Shown piece by piece: positions 1-10,089 of a DNA stretch of 64,000 bases. The DNA comes from Mesostigma viride (taxonomy: Eukaryota > Streptophyta > Mesostigmatophyceae > Mesostigmatales > Mesostigmataceae), in contig RPFO01000418.1 in NCBI GenBank assembly GCA_009746045.1, positions 208,501 through 272,500 on the forward strand. The letters run 5' to 3'. How positions within the stretch are numbered: position 1 is the first letter of the stretch; every line of letters starts with the position of its first letter. Under the pieces are notes generated by a model. That model saw nothing but the letters and a program-made list of their open reading frames with translations. It was not told where the DNA came from and made no database searches. Both the position numbers and the translations under genes were made by a program.

Positions 1-189
1 ATGGGCACGAATGCCAGGGTCAAATTTTAATATTTGCATGTATATATTTTAATTCCACGTGGTCCTAAATTTAGGACTTTTACTGGGAACATGGACAATG
101 ATTGTTCGTGCTGTTTTGAACAGCGGTTGTTACTGGCACTGCATGCATGTGTCTGCTGCCAGCATATTGTATTATGGCTGTGTTTCTCA

Positions 190-528
190 GCGCTGTGTTT
201 TCTCACTTTTCTCGCTTTTCTCACCTTTCTCACGTCCTGATTTTCTCACTTTTCTCACGTCCTGATTTTCTCACTTTTCTCACGTTTCACACCTCCCGTT
301 TTTCTCACTTTTCTCACGTCCTGTTTTTTGAGATTTTTCTCACGTTTTTCCCCTTTTTTCACCTTTTTGGGGCAATCTCACCCGGGTGAGAAACGTGTTT
401 TCTCACCCATTCTCACCCCATTCTCACCCTTTTTTCTCACCTTTCTCACCCATTCTCACCCATTTCTCACCCTTTTTCTCACCTTTCTCACCCGTTTTCT
501 CACCATTTCTCACCCATTCTCAAAGCCG
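190..528. repeat. TCTCAC-rich pyrimidine tandem array
   Basis: Imperfect repeats of TTTTCTCAC / CCATTCTCACC run up to the truncated 5' end of DIRS copy 1. Almost no purines except the A of CAC. The unit length drifts between about 8 and 20 bp. No gene is seen in 1-190 either. The open frames across this stretch are low-complexity artefacts. Confidence 0.85.
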
Positions 529-534
529 AGTTCC

Positions 535-1096
535 TAGTGTGCTGGACCAGGCAAAGACTCCAGCAACTGCAAGCCCAGCCGCAGCGGCGACTGCTGGCAG
601 GCTGGCGCGCACGACGGGGGTGGCGCTGAGCGGGCATGCAGTGCCGGTCCTGGTGAGCAACATGCTGGAGGCGGTGCTGCCGGGGATGCTGGACTACGCA
701 GAGAGCGTGGGGGGGAAATCAATCCGTGCATCGTTAATGCTGACGATGCACGGCAGCTCAGCCAGCGGGGAGAGGCGGATGCTGCTCCTGCAGATGGCAG
801 GAATTCTCGACACGATGGTGACAGAATTTGGCGACTGGGCCACGCCACGCTCCGAAGTAATTCTGGAGCTGGCAGCAGCCGAGTACCTGGCAAAGCTGAT
901 CACGGCATGCCAGCTGGTGGATGTGGGGTCGACGGGTTGGAAGGGCACTCCGTCGGCAATGCTGCCATTCCAGGAGGGTGGAGCAATGCTGGCGTCTCCG
1001 GCGGTGCGGGCGGCGATGAGCATGGGGAGCTGCAGCACAAGCTGGAGCAGGGTCCCGGCAAGAAGGGGCAGGGCGGCCCGTCCAACAACACGCGCG
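535..1096 (+). pseudogene. DIRS ORF1 (gag-like) 3' fragment, copy 1
   Basis: Carries the C-terminal two thirds of the ORF1 product seen at 13396-14492. The open frame begins within the low-complexity leader, so it has no true start. The conserved stretch contains VGGKSIRASLMLTMHG and, nearer the end, AMLPFQEGGAMLASPAVRAA. It then runs into the deletion that joins ORF1 to RT. No known domain is recognised. By position ORF1 should be the nucleocapsid-like protein. The same C-terminal pattern (EYL.KI/LITA...AMLP.QE...HPAV) recurs in the distant element at 61.6-62.7 kb, which supports a real conserved protein. Confidence 0.7.
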
Positions 1097-1097
1097 G

Positions 1098-3765
1098 GTT
1101 TGCACGGTGTGTGTGGAGAGGGGGATTTTGGGTGGATTTTTTGAGGAGGAGCCGCCTATTGTGAACGGTACTTTTGGGGTAGGAAAGCCCGACGGCCGTA
1201 TACGGCTGATTGTGGACAACCGGCGTGGCAACATGCCACTACCAGATCCTATGCCCGCTTTTCTACCACACCTTGGCGTGATTTGCGATTTGCCCACGCG
1301 CGCTGGGGAGAATGTTTTTGGGGGCGTATCAGATTTGGATTCGACTCCGCCTGCCAGTTTGGATGCGGGGGTACTGTGCGTGGATGCCGGTGTGGTCGGA
1401 TCTGGTGGGCCTGAGTGGGGCTCGTCGGAAGGTGTGGCCGTGGATGTTGTGCTGGCCAATGGGCAACAAGCTGGCCGTCACCGTGGCCCGCCATGCAGTG
1501 TGTGCATCAGTCTGTGTTGTACCGCTGTGGCCCCAAGCCGCCGTTGGAAGCTAGTCGTGGGCTGAGCATCAACATGTCCGCGCTGATCCTGGTGGCGGAG
1601 GCCAACGAGGCGGGGGAGACCGTCCGGCTGAGGCTGGAGGAGGACCCTGCTGCGCCCTTGGCGCCCTCGCCGTGCTTCGAATCTCGGCAGGATCTGGAAG
1701 GTATGCATGCTGTGACGATCGATGACATCCATTTCACCCACTGTGCGTCGGTGGATGGGGTGAATCAGCAGCTAGATCGTGTTCAGGCTGCCTACGCCGC
1801 TGTTGGGCTGGTGCAGAAGTCTGACAAGGTGGTACGGGCGACAGCAGAGCAGACTGGTGTGCAGGCGGTGGGGGTCATTCACCAAAGAGATGGTGACGTG
1901 GTGCCTGTTCCTGAGCGTGTGGTGGCAGTTATCGCTGCTACTCATAGAATCTTAGATCGCGGGTTTACATACTACCGCGAACTTAGTTCTGTGCTTGGGA
2001 AGTGGGTGTGGATGCATCTGCTGTGCCGCCCCATGCTTTCGGTGTGGTCTGAGACGTACCGGCTGCTAGCAGCCATGAATGCCTCCCTGCCTGGGCGCCG
2101 CTGGCGCCTCCCTGCGGGGGCCCGCCAGGAGCTTCAGGCGGCGATCGACCTGGCCCCCTTTTTGAGGGCGGCCAGGGCCCGGCCCCTTTCTGACCGGGTC
2201 GTCGCAAGTGATGCGAGCGGCTCCGGCGGTGGGGTGGTCTACAGGGACCTGCCTGGGGCCGATTGTGCCCGGCTGGCGACCCGGCGCGAAGCGCGGGGGT
2301 GGCGGACGACAGCTTTAACGTCTGGGGAGGACTGGGACCTGGAGCGCATGGAGGAGGGGGACTACAGCCTGCTGGATAGTGGCCACTGGCGTACGGCACT
2401 GTCCTACCGGTGGCGGGGGCAGCCTAACCACATCAACGTCAAGGAGGCGATTGCTGCGACACAGGGGGTCGAGTGGTCGTGCCGGACCAAGGCGTGTCGA
2501 GGTAAGCGAGTCGTCCGGCTCGTAGACTCCAGTGCTGTGGTGGGGGCGTTTGTCAGAGGGCGGTCGTCTTCCTACCGCCTCAACCAGCTGGTTCGGCGCT
2601 ACTGCGCTCTGTCACTGGCTGGCGACATGCAGAGCCACTGGGTCTGGGTGGCTACCGACCACAACCCAGCTGACAAGGCCAGTCGGCGTGGCGCTTGGAT
2701 TCCTGACTTGACCCGGTGTGGTGACGTGCATCCCAACCCTGGGCCTGAGGGGGCGCGACGCCCTCGGGACTTGGCACTTTTGGAGGGCACAGTCAACCCT
2801 GTGTCTACCTTGCCAGCGTACCGGCGTGCGGCGGCTGTCTACGTGGCGTGGGCGCCACCTGGCCCTGTCGACCCAGCTGACGCGGAAGCCATTTTCTGTG
2901 AGTGGATTTCTGCTGTCTACCATGCCAGAGGCGGGCGGGGGCGTACCTTATGCCAGCATGCCAAGGCCTGTCTGCACCTGTACTACCCCGACATTGTTCG
3001 GAATTGGGTACTGGCGGACCGCCTGCTAGCAGGTTGGCAGCGGCTTGTTCCGGCTGTCAGCCCTCCGCCTATGCCCTGGCGCCTTTGCTATTTCACTGCC
3101 CTGTTGCTAGTTTCACGTCGACAGGTGCATTTGAGTGCGTTGATTATTATTGCTTTCCAGCAGTATTTACGCATTAGCGAGGCGCTAGGGCTGCGGGTTC
3201 GGGATGTGGCTCATCCCGGCCACCCCCTTCTCGAGCCAGGGCCCATGGTCGGTGCCCTTGTGCTGCGCAACCCCAAAACTGCGCAGGGGGCGGCCCAGCA
3301 CGTCCTCGTCCGGGATCCACTTTCTTTGTGGCTCCTGCGACGTCTGACGGCTGGCCAGCCCCCGGATGCACTCCTCTTTCGGGCTTAACGTACAGCCAGG
3401 CTAGGCAGCAGTGGGAGGCTGTGCAGGCCCGCATGGGCATCCCAGGGATGTTTTCTTTTCACAGCCTCCGGCATGGGGGGGCGACGCACGACGCCATCGC
3501 TGGCGAGTCGCCGGAGGCCATCCAGCTGCGCGGCCGGTGGGCTTCGGCCCTCTCGGTCACGCGCTACATTGGCCTCCACCGCAGCCTCCTGGGGCGCGAC
3601 ATCCACCCGCCCTCTGGGCTCAGGCCCTGGGTTTTGACCCAGCGGCTTTCCGGCGCCACTTCGGTGGCGTCGAGTTTTGACGTCCTCCTGTTTTATCTCT
3701 CGTCTTTTAGCTATCAACTGACCTCACCCTTGTGTGGGAGGTCAGGGGGGAAATGGTTTAACTAA
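1098..3765 (+). pseudogene. DIRS pol: RT, RNase H, 2A-like motif, tyrosine recombinase (copy 1)
   Basis: Order: RT (GRIRLIVDNRRGN near 1195; IDDIHFTHC near 1720 as the catalytic DD), RNase H (DRVVASDASGSGGG, then HINVKEA, RLVDSSAVV and DHNPADKASR), the motif GDVHPNPGP, then a tyrosine recombinase (first Arg in YLRISEALGL, HSLRHGGAT, RGRW and RYIGL with the nucleophilic Tyr). Breaks relative to copy 2: an 11-bp deletion near 1343 removes the YYN of RT motif A, and a 7-bp insertion lies near 1490. The recombinase core after LLF (about 3380) is in the -1 frame, and a TAA at 3386 ends the main frame. Copy 2 has that same shift, so it was inherited from a common source or is tolerated. Catalytically dead as it stands. 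Confidence 0.85.
2720..2746 (+). other. 2A-like NPGP motif between RNase H and recombinase (copy 1)
   Basis: Encodes GDVHPNPGP about 20 residues after the RNase H motif NPADKASR and before the recombinase N-terminal region. The 2A ribosome-skipping consensus is D-V/I-E-x-N-P-G-P. Here the Glu is His, a variant also seen in non-LTR retrotransposons of animals (family knowledge). The related element at 59 kb has the full consensus at the same place. Function is inferred, not shown. Confidence 0.6.
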
Positions 3766-3874
3766 CCCGAGGGTGAACCTGGGTTGGGACAAAGTACCCC
3801 CATAGCTAGGTAGTTTAAGTTTTCTTTTTTGCATGTCCTACGTATTTTCGGCTGTTAGCCATGTAAGGAGATGT

Positions 3875-4073
3875 GGGTAGAGCAGGGGCACAGCTGCTGT
3901 GGGCTGGCCCTGCACATTCACATAGTGTGCTCACCCTAGCATACAGATGGCCGTGTTGCCATCTGGTAGACATGTCTGTGTTATTCCACCGTATAGAGCT
4001 AGCACACATATTGTAATAAATTTGATGTTTTGTGGTGATGCATGCAAAGCAAGGCAAGGCCAGAAATGGATTT
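3875..4073 (+). repeat. Split direct repeat B1, DIRS copy 1
   Basis: A 199-bp unit from GGGTAGAGCAGGGG to AATGGATTT. It is repeated almost perfectly at 4298-4496 (B2) and at 19511-19723 in copy 2. Followed directly by A2. The B1/A2 join GGATTTGGTGAGC equals the expected junction of a circular intermediate. Confidence 0.85.
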
Positions 4074-4273
4074 GGTGAGCTATGCTCATTTTATCTATGA
4101 CTAACCTGCTGAGCGGAGAATGCAACGCCGTATAGCACCAAAAAAAAAAATTTAGAAAAAATATTTTTTGTGCTGGCACCCGTACCCCAGCCACCCAGGT
4201 AGGGGTTGGCTGGACAGGTGGTTGCTATAAAGGTGGGCTTCCATTCTAGGGAAGCAGGTTGTTTCTTTTGCCT
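4074..4273 (+). repeat. Split direct repeat A2, DIRS copy 1
   Basis: Starts GGTGAGCTATGCTC and ends TTTCTTTTGCCT. Matches the left end of copy 2 (13123-13327), so it is a displaced copy of the 5' terminus. The distant DIRS element at 57-63 kb starts its A repeats with GTGAGCTAATGCTC, so the terminus is conserved between families. An internal T/A-rich stretch around 4140-4170 may be part of the 5' leader. Confidence 0.85.
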
Positions 4274-4297
4274 CCCACCCACCCCCCCTGGCAAAAG

Positions 4298-4496
4298 GGG
4301 TAGAGCAGGGGCACAGCTGCTGTGGGCTGGCCCTGCACATTCACATAGTGTGCTCACCCTAGCATACAGATGGCCGTGTTGCCATCTGGTAGACATGTCT
4401 GTGTTATTCCACCGTATAGAGCTAGCACACATATTGTAATAAATTTGATGTTTTGTGGTGATGCATGCAAAGCAAGGCAAGGCCAGAAATGGATTT
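4298..4496 (+). repeat. Split direct repeat B2, right end of DIRS copy 1
   Basis: Second copy of B. Separated from A2 by 24 bp beginning CCCACCCACCC. A comparable 25-bp C-rich joint separates A2 and B2 in the third DIRS element. Ends ...AATGGATTT, then flanking CCATTTTTTT. Confidence 0.85.
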
Positions 4497-4678
4497 CCAT
4501 TTTTTTATGATTTCAAGCTCCCTGTCAGGAGTCATCATGGTGGCCAAGAGGGAAGTTGTGTTGGCACGGTATCCAATTGTTTCCCATGCCTGACCATCAT
4601 GCCTGCTCCCGTGTGCCCTTGCTATGCATGCTTTGGCAACTCACAACAGGAGTGACTGCTAATGTGAAACATACACAT

Positions 4679-5311
4679 TGGGCCCCCCTGCCCCCCTGCC
4701 CCCCTGCCCCCCTGCCCCCCTGCCCCCTGCCCCCTGCCCCCCTGCCCCCCTGCCCCCCTGCCCACCTGCCCACCTGCCCACCTGCCCGTACGTGCCCAGC
4801 TGCCCAGCTAGCTGCCTGGAGCTGCCCAGCTGCCCAGCTGCCCAGCTGCCCAGCTGCCCCCCCCCCACACACACCTGCCCACCCGCTCCCATGCCCGCAT
4901 GGCCGAATGCCCGCATGCACCCACACCCACACATTCACCCACATGCCCACACCTGCAAACACACACCCACACATGCCCAAACATGCCCAAATATGCCCAA
5001 ATATGCCCACACATATGCCCACACACGCCCACACACGCACACACATGCACACACATGCACACCTGCCCAAGCGCATGCACACCTGCCCAAGCGCAGGCCC
5101 AGGCTTCGGCCCAGGCCCACGCCCACGCCCACGCCCACGCCCATGCCCACGCCCACGCCCACGCCCACGCCCACGCCCACGCCCACGCCCACGCCCACGC
5201 CCACGCCCACGCCCACGCCCACGCCCACGCCCACGCCCACGCCCACGCCCACGCCCACGCCCACGCCCACGCCGACGCCCACGCCCATGCCCACGCCCAC
5301 GCCCATCCCTA
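4679..5311. repeat. Compound C-rich satellite: TGCCCCCC, TGCCCAGC, ACACATGCCC and CCCACG blocks
   Basis: Successive simple-repeat blocks grade into each other: TGCCCCCC, TGCCCACC, TGCCCAGC, then CACACCCACATGCCC, then a near-perfect hexamer (CCCACG)n from about 5115 to 5300. All six frames stay open for long stretches because stop codons cannot form. None of those frames is a credible gene. 4497-4678 holds no recognisable feature. Confidence 0.9.
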
Positions 5312-5466
5312 TGCATGTCTCAACTCGTTCACTCCATTACTGAGGGCTCCAGACATTATTTTTTGCAAAATACGTTTACGCACAAGAGACTCTTGGACCA
5401 AAGTCGCGTAGTTGGTGAATAAAGCATCTGCAGGCCCCCCCAGCCAGCTGATGCTGCCATCTCACT
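5308..5466 (+). repeat. 160-bp direct repeat, left copy
   Basis: From ATCCCTATGCATGTCTCAAC to CTGATGCTGCCATCTCACTC. The right copy is at 6492-6652. The pair brackets about 1.0 kb containing repeat R and a SINE-like insertion. Differences are few (about 8 substitutions and one indel by eye). Could be terminal repeats of a small non-autonomous element or a local duplication. Confidence 0.75.
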
Positions 5467-5490
5467 CCCCTCAGGGTGGGTTGGGTGGGC

Positions 5491-6490
5491 TAATAAAAAC
5501 AAATACCAGCACAGGCACACCTCGGCTGGTTATATGCCAGCACTGTAGTACTCCTACACACACAGATCTCGAATGATTTATCTAGTACCAAATCCGAAAG
5601 GCTTGCATCACTCCCCGGAAAGGAGAACTTTTGCGGATGACTGTAGGTGTAAGTTGGCGATGCCCTAGGATCCGGAGACGTCCGTCCTATAGTTAGCGAA
5701 AGTTGGTGCGAGAGGTCCCCAGTTCGATTCCGGTCGGATTCATTTGCAGATTGCGTTTTCTGCGTTTTCCGCGGACCGGCACTGAACGCAAATGGTTTTC
5801 ACCTTTGCGGCGTGCCACATCAGAATATGCCGGCACTTTTTCTCAGACTTGGGCCGGCGGCGGCCCAGGTCCTTCTCATTCGGGTCGAAACACAATTCCG
5901 TGACCCATACAATATTCGTACACCATGCGAAGTGGCAGCGTACTTGTCCACTGTGGCGGATGCAAGTCCGGTGCACCTGGTTTTGGCGCCAAAAGCACCC
6001 TTGGCCAGTTGTACTACAAGGAACCCATCCCTACTAATTCTTTTGACATTGTACTACGTTTAGTCTTGGTCTTCTACACCCCAGTAGGTCCGTTCACCTC
6101 CTGAGCGTCCAGTGCTACGCCGAAGCACGTCAGCACTGGTTTGAACTAGAATGAACTAGTTTGAAGTAGATTGAAGTAGACTATACTACCCTGTAGTCGA
6201 AGTGAAGTACTTGGAACTACGTCCAAGTACTAAGAACTAGTTTACAAGTTACTTGTACGGACTTTCACCCTATTAGAGGGCAGATCTCGTACCACCACAC
6301 TGGCGCCCCTTATTAAATTCCAGGGCCCTTATACATTGTGACTACTGCCCCTTATAAAAGACCAGGGCCTATTATAAAATATTAAATGCTCTATTTATTT
6401 TTTATATGTGCTGTCACCCAGCGGCGTCCCTCGCCTCCTTTGCTCCCTCCGCCCCGACAAATCAGGGAATCCAGATCGAGGGAGATCAAC
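5491..6490 (+). repeat. Dispersed repeat R, copy 1 (contains SINE-like insertion)
   Basis: Inverted with respect to 11772-12480. The pair shares CTAATAAAAAC...TACCAGCACAGG at one end and CCAGATCGAGGGAGATCAACC at the other. The middle has internal AGTACTT/CTAGTTT-rich repetition (6140-6250). Copy 2 lacks the 281-bp SINE-like insertion and so shows the empty site. Non-coding. Class unknown. Confidence 0.8.
5544..5824 (+). mobile_element. SINE-like retroposon with 12-bp target duplication
   Basis: A 281-bp insertion flanked by ATATGCCAGCAC (5532-5543) and ATATGCCGGCAC (5825-5836), one mismatch. Repeat R copy 2 (12.4 kb) has the uninterrupted site with a single ATATGCCAGCAC. Inside are a possible pol III A box (TAGCGAAAGTTGG, about 5694) and a B-box match (GTTCGATTCC, about 5721). 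The two are closer together than in a tRNA, so the head is degenerate. A second, inverted copy lies at 26130-26407. No poly-A tail is seen. Confidence 0.65.
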
Positions 6491-6491
6491 C

Positions 6492-6652
6492 ATCCCTATG
6501 CATGTCTCAACTCGTTCACTCCATTACTGAGGGCTCCAGACTTTATGTTTTACAAAATACGTTTACGCACAAGAGACTCTTGGACCAAAGTCGCATAATT
6601 GGTGATAAAGCATCTGCAGCCCCCCCCAGCCAGCTGATGCTGCCATCTCACT
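6492..6652 (+). repeat. 160-bp direct repeat, right copy
   Basis: Pairs with 5308-5466. The stretch that follows, 6653-7758, holds no supported gene. Around 6715-6825 it has two CTAGAGTG/CTGGAGTG-type motifs spaced about 75 bp, reminiscent of the 78-bp repeat at 61.4-61.6 kb. Most of 6830-7740 is C-rich non-coding sequence with no feature I can name. Confidence 0.7.
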
Positions 6653-7758
6653 CCCCGCTTCCCCCAGCCTGGCCATTCTGGCCGTGGAGGACCCATCACC
6701 AATAGTGAAGGCCTAGCATGCCTGCTAGAGTGCCCCTCACTTACTGGTCGCGGGGAAGCCTGTCACCAACAGTGGGGCCCCAGCTTGTCTGCTGGAGTGC
6801 GCCCCACTAGCGAAGTCTCAAACAATGCCTTGATCCCCCTTGGATAGGAGAGAACAGCGTCCAACCAAAGGTACGGTCAATCAATCCCCCACACCTTTCC
6901 CCCTCCTCGTCCAGCAAAAATAGCTGGCACGTCTGCCAACTTCCACCCTACACCATCCTCCTCGCCCTCCTCATGCCATAATTGTCACGATCCAGTGCTA
7001 TGGCCCAGCGACTCGCCAAAAGTCACATGCCACAAGCTGCCGCTACGGTCACAGCCCTCTGTTTGCAGGGCGTAACCCGGGGTGCAAGCATCCCCAGGTA
7101 CTCGCCCTAGAGGGCTGCCGGCGGCATACACAGCAAGGTGTAATCTCCATTCCATTCTCAGGACAGCTAGCCGGTCACTTAGGCTATCTCGAGCAAGCGC
7201 CCCTGCTCTTAGCCCTCACAACCGTCAATTAAACCAGCCGGTCTCACCAGGCTCCCCCCATTGCCTGCCCACCTCTTGGATGCCATTACAGATGTAATCC
7301 CAAAGCTCTCAGGGTTCTAGCCTGGCAGCGCCCAAAAGTCTTTTTTACGTAGGCCGCTCATTTTGCCTCCCCCCAGTTCCAAACCACAACAGTCCTTAGC
7401 TCCCCAAAGCCGTCAAGAAAGGCACCTCCCCCAACCGGCCACCACTGGCCCAAGGCCGCCGAGCCGCCCTACCACCACGTACGCCCTCGAGAAATAAAAT
7501 CCAGGGAGCCACACCCAGCGCTCCTCCAGCCAGCCACCGGTTTTCCCCATGAAATTCGGCTCCACATATTCTTTTTCACGTTACCATCACGTAATGGACC
7601 AGCCGACCCGCTCCATCAAAGCCATCGGGCTGAGACGCGGTATGCCCTGCCCGCAAAGCCCCGAGAGCCAAAGATAGCTAATGATGCCGCATTCAGATCT
7701 TGGGCAGCCGGCATTGCAGCCTACTATATTATTTTTGTAACAAGCAAAAATGATTTGT

Positions 7759-8450
7759 TGTTACATCCTTTGTTTTGTGAACGTTTGGCGTTTATTTGAG
7801 GACTTTTGGATCAGTATTGAGAAAGTTATGAGATTTCTAAGGCGGTGGTACTTGGAACTTAGGCTTTGTCAACCGACTGTCAGGAGCCCTCATTGGTCGT
7901 GGCCTGATCCACGTGGGGCTATAGTTTGTTGGTCGGTACTACCAAGTTTTAAATGATCCTTTGGGACTTTAGTGCTTACTACAGATCTAGGATCTCACGA
8001 ATAGATTCTGCCAGGCTGATTGTGGTGTTGTTCTGTTTTGTGTGACTAGGATGGATACGAAGATCTTGTTGAGAATTCCATGATTCTAATTGGTTTCTTT
8101 CAGGCTAAGGTTGAGGCAAGTTCGACAAGCACGTCGATATCATGGACGTGGGGTCGCCATTGTCACTACGTTGGTTTTGATCCATCATGGTATAATAAAG
8201 CTTGTCTTTGTTGTCCATTCATAAAGCTCTTTGGTACTAGACTACTTGCAGTTCCACAAAAGGCGTCTAGGGCACACGCTTGTCGTTGTGTCTACAAGGG
8301 GTTGTGGTTCCTTTTATCACGTCGCTGTGGAATCTTCACCTCAACGTTGCCTGGATACTTGAAGTTCTGTGACCCAAGAAAGCAACCCAGGTAAAAGATC
8401 TTTTGTATTGGACTATGGATGATGTTGATGATCATTAATTAGTCGTTACA
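7759..8450 (+). repeat. LTR-like unit A (TGTTACA...GTTACA)
   Basis: About 692 bp, starting TGTTACATCC and ending TTAGTCGTTACA. A diverged partner with the same ends is at 8759-9424. Shared landmarks in order: a TTGAGGACTTTTGG/TTGAGTTCTTTGGG block, CATTGGTCGTGGCCTGATCC, TTGTGTTGTTTTGTGA-like text, and AACCCAGGTA followed by a TAAAGATCTTTT promoter-like box. TG...CA ends and length fit an LTR, but no flanking duplication is seen. Confidence 0.45.
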
Positions 8451-8462
8451 TTTTTACACTGC

Positions 8463-8744
8463 TCGTCGTTGAGGGTCATCATGCAAGGCAGTATCAAACG
8501 TAAAACAGCTCGAACAAGCACGCCCAGGGCCGAAATAGAATTTTCGTTCCCTTTCCGCACTTTCCGGCCTTGCGACTCAATTTCGGGTCCAAATTTCTAT
8601 GCCCACCCCTCAAACGACGGGACAGCAGCCGGCCACCTTTGCTCGTCGTTTAGGACCATCGAAACAGGTCCAAGCAACCTTTTTTCGCCTCGTCCCAGGA
8701 CAGGCCGAAAAAGATTGCCGGCACCCTACCGCAGATTTCGGCAC
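8463..8744 (+). repeat. Dispersed repeat Z, copy 1
   Basis: From CGTCGTTGAGGGTCATCATG to CGCAGATTTCGGCAC. About 90 percent identical by eye to the reverse complement of 12652-12940. It lies exactly between the two LTR-like units. Open frames in it are not conserved between copies, so it is treated as non-coding. Confidence 0.7.
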
Positions 8745-8758
8745 TTGTAACAACCAAA

Positions 8759-9424
8759 TGTTACATCCAAAGTTTTCCTACTGTTGATCTTACTTTGAGT
8801 TCTTTGGGACAATTATTTAGAAGTTATGAGGCTTCGAAGTAGACTTGCTGAATTATTGTTCTACCCTCATTGGTCGTGGCCTGATCCACGTGGGGTACTT
8901 TGAATGGCCCAGTTCAGCCAGTTATAGATTCTCTTTAAGACTTGTGTACCTGGTGAATTTTGTTCCCGGTCACGGAGATTCTGTAGTGCTGGCCTTGTGT
9001 TGTTTTGTGAATTTAGAGGACAGGATCTTACCTTGAGTGCTTCCTCGCATTTGATTGGTCCTTACGGATTAGGATTGAGCTGACTCTGCATGTACGATGA
9101 CTTTTATCCTGTTTGTGGAGGTCGTGGAGAGAGGCGTACGTGAGAACCAAACCTATGGTGTAATTCAAGGATTTCCTTGTTTCATCAAGCAAACAACCCT
9201 TGCCAAAAGTCGACTATAACTTCAACAGATAGTCGACTTGGAAAACAACTTGTCTGTTGTGTCTAACAAGGGTGGGGACTCAATCCCTTAATTGTTGAAG
9301 CTTCATCTTCATTGTTTCTCTGGACGTGAAGTTATCTGTCAAGACTCCAACCCAGGTATAAAGATCTTTTCACGCTAATGCTTATACTGAGGCTGTTGCA
9401 AACACAACATTTTTAGTCGTTACA
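8759..9424 (+). repeat. LTR-like unit B with PBS-like sequence downstream
   Basis: About 666 bp, diverged from unit A, ending TTTTTAGTCGTTACA. The next bases TTGGCATCGGAGGTTTC (from 9425) resemble an initiator-tRNA(Met) primer-binding site, whose usual form is TGGTATCAGAGC. A short open stretch with ATG at 9486 and a GTACGT donor-like site follow. If this is a 5' LTR, the internal region is truncated before any recognisable gag. Confidence 0.4.
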
Positions 9425-9739
9425 TTGGCATCGGAGGTTTCTACATAGGTGTTGGTGATCTTGATAGTATTAGTTCACGGTTAACAATGGAATTCATGCC
9501 CGACCCAGAGAGGGTACGTAATGCTGTGCGCTCGGACGTTTTTTTTTAGAGTGTGACTCATCCTTATGTGACAGTCTTGCTCTGAGAACTGCCTAGAGCT
9601 CATAAGTTTTTAACGTCTCCCCAGTACGGCATGCGCGACCCATGGAGGAATGAGTAACCCGGAGACACAACCACCGGAATCAAGTAAGAGAGTTGAAGAT
9701 GCAACCACATCTTTAGCAGCTCCGCGACCTACCGGTGAT

Positions 9740-9997
9740 GAATCGGTGTTCTCTGAACGTAGTTTCTTTATAACAGATGAGAATGAACGCCGCTATGTGA
9801 GTGGTACTATGGGACGGTGGGCCTTGGGCTGGACCGGTTCCATGAGTTAGAATTAGTTGGCCAGTTTTGTATGGCCATTTCTAGTTCGTTAAGTTAAGTA
9901 GCAATTAAGTTACTGTTGCTGACGGCTCATGAGGCGAGCCTGGGCTACGCCGCCCTAAAGTGCCATTTGCACGATGTTCTAGGTCTCTTTTTCTTGT
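9740..9997 (+). repeat. Local tandem duplication, segment B copy 1
   Basis: 258 bp repeated identically at 11122-11379. Includes an open stretch (9650-9796 upstream) ending at CGCTAT|GTGAGT, a plausible splice donor, so it may be exon plus intron start. No protein family is recognised. Confidence 0.75.
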
Positions 9998-10089
9998 AAT
10001 CGGATGTATGGGGTATGGGTATGGCGGATTACAAGAAATTTAATGTTGCCCTAATCGCGTCAGCCTTTTGGCTGGCGGTGGCCGATTAG
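9991..10089. other. Two adjacent hairpins
   Basis: Hairpin 1: TTCTTGTAATC pairs with GATTACAAGAA across about 25 nt. Hairpin 2: CTAATCG (10051-10057) pairs with CGATTAG (10083-10089) around an inner GTCAGCC-TTTT-GGCTGGC stem. A third palindrome, CAGTCACGTGACTG, follows at about 10117. Could be an MITE end or a structured intronic RNA. No function can be assigned. 10140-11000 holds nothing I recognise. Confidence 0.5.

Larger units (their letters stand above)
532..4496 (+). mobile_element. DIRS-order (PAT/TOC-like) YR retrotransposon, copy 1, 5'-truncated
   Basis: This copy aligns almost base for base with the copy at 13.1-19.7 kb. It starts inside ORF1, so A1 and the ORF1 start are missing. 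It lost about 550 bp between ORF1 and pol (junction near 1091, where ACAACA meets CGCGCGGG). The rest of pol and the complete 3' end B1-A2-B2 are kept. Element type is called from RT, RNase H and tyrosine recombinase in that order plus split direct repeats, the known layout of PAT/Ngaro/TOC-type DIRS elements. It is a defective copy: frameshifts in RT and one before the recombinase active site. Confidence 0.85.

Noticed and set aside
4556-5422. Long open frames in all six phases (His/Pro/Gly-rich)
   Set aside because: They are generated by C-rich and CCCACG simple repeats where stops cannot occur. No domain, no start context.
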